Origin: Rhodospirillales bacterium
GTDB taxonomy: Bacteria; Pseudomonadota; Alphaproteobacteria; Rhodospirillales; Casp-alpha2
Length of the DNA stretch: 6,544 nt
Assembly (NCBI GenBank): GCA_018664265.1
Contig: JABJOR010000361.1
Coordinates: forward strand, 1 to 6,544
Direction: 5' to 3'
Within the stretch, counting starts at the first letter, position 1. Every line of letters starts with the position of its first letter. Shown one piece after another: positions 3,551 to 6,544 of this stretch. The position numbers were made by a program, and so were the translations under genes. The notes beneath the pieces were generated by a model. The model saw only the letters and a program-made list of their open reading frames with translations. It made no database searches and had not been told where the DNA came from.

Positions 3551-6544
3551 GATCTTCATCCCGCCCAAGAGCACGATTAAGCAGCATAAACACTTTACCC
3601 ATGTCAGAGGACAGCAAGGTTGTGTTCATGACGTTTTCCTGATCCCGCTTTCTGGCTTCTTCAATCAGAGAATGGAACTGACTGATATAGCGTGATACAT
3701 AATCGCGGAAGGTTTGGTCTTCCTGATAATGATCCCGAATAACAGCCAGTTTGCTTTTCTCACGGAAGCCAAGGATTTTACGAATAAAGACACTGCGTTC
3801 GCCACGATTGTAACGACGCCAATCATCCTCAGAAACCTCGGTTTCAAGTAGCCTGTTCATATCAACAGCAAGCGACTGCAAACGTTCCATAACGAACGTT
3901 GCATGACGCAAGAAATCATCCTGACCGATCAACTCAGCACGCTCGCGTAGCTCGCTCAGCATCAGCCCGACATCTTCCGTCACACCACGTAACTCGCCAG
4001 AGCGTTTCTGTAATGTTGTGGATGCGCGTTCAGCATGTTTAAGAACTTCACGGGATGTTGACTGAAGAGTAGCCGCATGGGATTTAACCCGCTGGTCCCA
4101 GGCTTTCAGACGGCGCGTAGCATCTTCAGAAGCATCCACAAGCTCTTTTTGGCCGATCTTGGCAACTTCGCCCAGAGTGGACAAGCTGGTTTCAGCCTTC
4201 TTGGCTTGTGCGGCTACACCGTGCATCTGATGGGTCAGCACCTGATTGGTCGAGGCCATCTTGCTGGCGATCTGTGTGGTGATAGCGTCAGCGTTCATGG
4301 CATTGTCACGCAATTGTGTGGCTGCATCCGTCATTTTTGAGGTGTGCTCATCAATGGATTTTTCAGCATCCGTAGCACTGGTTGTCAACGTGCTGCTGAC
4401 ACCTTGCAGACTATCAACGGCTCGCTTGGAGGATTCCGTGATTTCGCGTGAGCGCATCTCCATGCTCTGTGAAGCTGATTTAATATCTGAATTTGTGCGA
4501 TTGGATACTGCATCGAGTTCTTCAACACGCTGCACCAGCGCACGACCAATTTCACGCAGGCTATCGGCTGTTTTTTGTGATGTGGTATCCAGCTCGTCAG
4601 ATTGTTGTTTCAGGGAATCGCGCGCAGTCATCATGTGAGATGTAGCTCGCTCTGATGCACTGTTCAAATCAGATGATTGCAGGCTCATTGCCGAATTGAC
4701 ACTGGCGATAAGCTTGCTAGCCCGATCAACGGCATTTTCAATTTCAACACTGCGTTCACGCAACGAGTGCGCCACAGTATCAAGGCGCTCAGATGCAGTA
4801 TCCGTCGCGTCATGAATACCTGTAGCCTGCTCATGTAACTGGGCACTGAATGTTCTGACGTGTTGGGAGGCCCGCTCGTATGTTTCATCAAGTTGAGTGG
4901 ATCTTGCCTGAAGTAATTCACCGACCTGACCGAGCCTTGTTTCTGATTGTTCCAGCGTAACATCCAGATTGGAGGCGTATTGTTTCACGGTTTCGGAAAT
5001 TGATTTCAGACGTTCGTTGGTATCATCAGACACTGAGCTGGTTTTTGCCAGCTCATTACGTGCTGATGTTCCGGTAACCCCGACGGCTTGTACCGCGACC
5101 TTGGCTGCACGGGATATTTCCACAATATTGGTGCGAAGGGATTCACTGATACGTTCCAGACGGGTTGCCGCAGCATTGCCGATATCTTCAAGTTGTTCTG
5201 AGTGAACGATGAGTTGCTCACCTGATTTGACCATCCGTTCTTCTGTTACAGAAATTCGGTTTTCAATAGACGCAGCGTCATCATTGACGCGGTTGGTCAT
5301 ATCAGAAATTCGCACTGCCGCAGAATCTGAGGCCGTGTTCAGGCCTTCAACCTGTTTATCAAATGCGTCGCCAACAAGTCCCATAAGGCGTGCAGAACGA
5401 TCCGATGATGAAATCATTTCACGCGAAGACTGGCGCAGGCTTTCATCAATACGCCCGACTTCAAGCACGGCAGCATCCGTTGTTCGACTGATATCGGCTG
5501 ACCGTGTGCCAAGGAGTTCCCCAAGCGAGGTTATCTTGAGCGAAGCATCATCGGATGTAGACTGGATTTCAGTAAGGCGCTGCTTAACAACACTTGCAAT
5601 ATCATCCAGACGTATTTCGACTTTATCCGTAACATCCGTAAGTTCCGATGTGCGGCGGATTACGCTTTCCGTACTGGTTTCAGTTGCCGTCGCCAAACGA
5701 TCAGACAACTCGGCAAGACGTCTGCCCTGATCGTACATTGCTGTGTTGACTTCAGCGACACTATCAAGGGCTTCACCAGATTGAATTCTCAGGTCTTGAG
5801 AGCGAGAGCCAACTTCCTGACCTAGTTCCTGTAATCGCGTGGTCAGTTGTTCCGACATTTGGCTCATGTCATCGATCTGGCCCCGGAAGCCATCAACCAC
5901 ATCGCGGGTCTGGGATGTGGTCGCCGTAATGGTATTTGCTGAAAGCCGTAAATTGTGAGTCGCCTTTTGCACATTGGCAACACCACGCGCCGTTGCACCA
6001 TCAAGGGTTTCGACCTGTTGGCGGTATTCATCATTCAGTTTGTTAATACGGAATTCTGCTCGTTCGGTTGCACCATCCAACTCGGAAGAGCGATCGCGCA
6101 GTGTATTCCCCACTTCGGACAAACGGGATTCTGTTGCGTTGGCAATTTTCTCGATATCTGTCGCCTGCAAAGCCAGAGTCTCAGTCGAGCGTTGAACACG
6201 TTCCGAGGCTTCACTGGAAGCACCATCAAGTTGAGATGAACGTTTTTCAAGCTCATCTCCAACACGTCCCATTTCGCCAATAACCCGGTCACTGACAACA
6301 GAAAGACTCTCTGCACTTTTCTCTAAGGTCGAGGTAACATCTGCAACACCTGTTTCTGCGGTTCGGGTAATGTCATTAACCTCGCCGATCCGGCGCCTGA
6401 ACTCGTCACCTACCACCCGGACACGTTCACTGGCACGCTGGGTAGCACCTTGCAGATTACGGGTTGTGCGTTCCAGATCATTGACGGTTTCGCTAACGGT
6501 ACCGGAGACGACTTCTGAAGTATCGCGCAAAGTTGCCGTCTGTC
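3543..6544 (-). CDS. Giant 25-residue-repeat coiled-coil scaffold protein (C-terminal ~1,000 residues; start beyond the right edge)
   Basis: The frame is open to the window edge. A TTG at 6528-6530 could be read as a start, but the repeat pattern begins in phase with it and codons continue upstream, so the gene is 5'-truncated. Counting that TTG codon as residue 1, 995 residues are visible. Residues 1-871 form continuous 25-residue repeats, rich in Ser, Thr, Ala, Asp, Glu and Arg, with small or aliphatic core positions. No proline or cysteine occurs anywhere and aromatics are rare before residue 871, so a long uninterrupted alpha-helical coiled coil is predicted (about 130 nm if fully extended, at 0.15 nm per residue). 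Residues 872-995 form a separate C-terminal domain. No signal peptide or membrane segment is visible; one could lie in the missing N-terminus. From memory, architecture and C-terminus resemble large alphaproteobacterial polar proteins such as Agrobacterium GPR, and less closely Caulobacter TipN. Function is therefore a scaffold by inference only. The sensor kinase gene follows 27 bases downstream. Confidence 0.85.
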   Translation of the reverse strand, partial: QTATLRDTSEVVSGTVSETVNDLERTTRNLQGATQRASERVRVVGDEFRRRIGEVNDITRTAETGVADVTSTLEKSAESLSVVSDRVIGEMGRVGDELEKRSSQLDGASSEASERVQRSTETLALQATDIEKIANATESRLSEVGNTLRDRSSELDGATERAEFRINKLNDEYRQQVETLDGATARGVANVQKATHNLRLSANTITATTSQTRDVVDGFRGQIDDMSQMSEQLTTRLQELGQEVGSRSQDLRIQSGEALDSVAEVNTAMYDQGRRLAELSDRLATATETSTESVIRRTSELTDVTDKVEIRLDDIASVVKQRLTEIQSTSDDASLKITSLGELLGTRSADISRTTDAAVLEVGRIDESLRQSSREMISSSDRSARLMGLVGDAFDKQVEGLNTASDSAAVRISDMTNRVNDDAASIENRISVTEERMVKSGEQLIVHSEQLEDIGNAAATRLERISESLRTNIVEISRAAKVAVQAVGVTGTSARNELAKTSSVSDDTNERLKSISETVKQYASNLDVTLEQSETRLGQVGELLQARSTQLDETYERASQHVRTFSAQLHEQATGIHDATDTASERLDTVAHSLRERSVEIENAVDRASKLIASVNSAMSLQSSDLNSASERATSHMMTARDSLKQQSDELDTTSQKTADSLREIGRALVQRVEELDAVSNRTNSDIKSASQSMEMRSREITESSKRAVDSLQGVSSTLTTSATDAEKSIDEHTSKMTDAATQLRDNAMNADAITTQIASKMASTNQVLTHQMHGVAAQAKKAETSLSTLGEVAKIGQKELVDASEDATRRLKAWDQRVKSHAATLQSTSREVLKHAERASTTLQKRSGELRGVTEDVGLMLSELRERAELIGQDDFLRHATFVMERLQSLAVDMNRLLETEVSEDDWRRYNRGERSVFIRKILGFREKSKLAVIRDHYQEDQTFRDYVSRYISQFHSLIEEARKRDQENVMNTTLLSSDMGKVFMLLNRALGRDEDQS
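3546..3917 (-). other. Non-repetitive C-terminal domain of the coiled-coil protein
   Basis: Residues 872-995 break the 25-residue pattern and are richer in aromatic and hydrophobic residues: DFLRHATFVMERL at the start, then SEDDWRRYNRGERSVFIRK, FRDYVSRYISQFHSLIEEA and a final SSDMGKVFMLLNRALGR before an acidic tail. It looks like a compact helical domain capping the rod. I recall very similar blocks (a Trp-x-x-Tyr motif, an F-R-x-Y-V-x-R-Y-I-x-x-F helix and an S-S-D-x-G-K near the end) closing large coiled-coil proteins in Alphaproteobacteria, which suggests a conserved docking or assembly module. That match is from memory and unverified. Confidence 0.6.
3918..6530 (-). repeat. Array of 35 tandem 75-bp (25-residue) coding repeats
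   Basis: Nine units of 25 codons (5856-6530) and one of 21 codons (5793-5855) precede 25 units of exactly 25 codons (3918-5792). Consensus by position: 1 Leu/Ile, 2 Asp/Glu/Ser, 4 Ala or a small residue, 5 Ser/Thr, 8 Ala, 11 Arg, 12 Leu/Val/Ile, 15 Val/Ile, 19 Leu/Met, 22 Arg/Gln, 23 Ser, 25 Glu/Asp. Clear examples start at residues 101, 151, 572 and 647 of the visible protein. Core residues at 1, 5, 8, 12, 15, 19 and 22 give spacing 4-3-4-3-4-3-4, that is 7+7+11. Units are well diverged from each other at the residue level, so this is old, selected periodicity and not recent duplication. Confidence 0.88.

Noticed and set aside
4246..4638. 130-codon open frame on the plus strand
   Set aside because: It is another antisense shadow of the repeat array, with no recognisable domain and no ribosome-binding site.
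5209..5730. 173-codon open frame on the plus strand
   Set aside because: It lies wholly antisense to the repeat array. The biased, repetitive codons of the real gene leave long open frames on the other strand, and the translation is Ser/Arg-rich with no family features.
6528..6530. TTG as the true start of the coiled-coil gene
   Set aside because: The frame stays open to the window edge with in-register codons (Q-T-A-T before it), no Shine-Dalgarno can be shown, and the 25-residue pattern begins exactly there with no N-terminal lead. The gene is most likely truncated by the window.
3918..6530. Methyl-accepting chemotaxis or apolipoprotein A1/A4/E function for the repeat protein
   Set aside because: Chemoreceptor signalling domains follow heptads with a conserved hairpin tip, which is absent here. 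Apolipoprotein matches are expected as a composition artefact on amphipathic helical repeats, and the unit here is 25 residues, not the 22 of apolipoproteins.
3918..6530. Recent DNA-level tandem duplication or a mobile repeat
   Set aside because: Periodicity is clear in the protein, but the units differ widely in residues and bases. This fits old, selected repetition and not an unstable satellite.

Overview
The window reads as a chromosomal segment of an alphaproteobacterium, probably a marine or aquatic one in or near the Rhodospirillales. This is inferred from three things: a Tat-exported TRAP-transporter receptor that resembles TakP of Rhodobacter, a stand-alone CobA, and a long coiled-coil protein whose C-terminal domain resembles what I remember from alphaproteobacterial polar-organiser proteins. 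Base composition looks moderate and even. I see no tRNA, rRNA, CRISPR array, insertion sequence or attachment site.

Layout. Bases 1-508 (minus) hold the first 169 codons of a TRAP solute receptor that runs off the left edge. A 211-base divergent gap (509-719) follows, with a bulged inverted repeat in front of the TRAP gene and a weak promoter-like element in front of the next gene. Bases 720-1463 (plus) encode CobA, uroporphyrinogen-III C-methyltransferase, the entry enzyme for siroheme and cobalamin. A 216-base convergent gap (1464-1679) contains a perfect 8-bp inverted repeat and no gene that I can support. Bases 1680-3515 (minus) encode a membrane sensor histidine kinase with a periplasmic Cache-type sensor. 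Bases 3543-6544 (minus) encode the C-terminal ~1,000 residues of a very long coiled-coil protein whose start lies beyond the right edge.

The most notable object is the coiled-coil protein. From the window edge to about residue 871 of the visible part it is built from 35 consecutive units of 25 residues. The last 25 units run without any insertion or deletion, and one earlier unit is exactly 21 residues long. The core spacing (4-3-4-3-4-3-4) corresponds to two heptads plus one hendecad. No proline or cysteine occurs in the 995 residues. The array ends in a ~124-residue, non-repetitive, more aromatic domain.

The coiled-coil gene and the kinase gene are on the same strand, 27 bases apart, and are very likely cotranscribed, with the scaffold first. 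The working hypothesis is a long filamentous or membrane-anchored scaffold, possibly polar and similar in kind to GPR of Agrobacterium or TipN of Caulobacter, paired with a sensor kinase that it may position or report to. The pairing and architecture are read from the sequence; the polar role is inference. CobA and the TRAP receptor look functionally unrelated to this pair.
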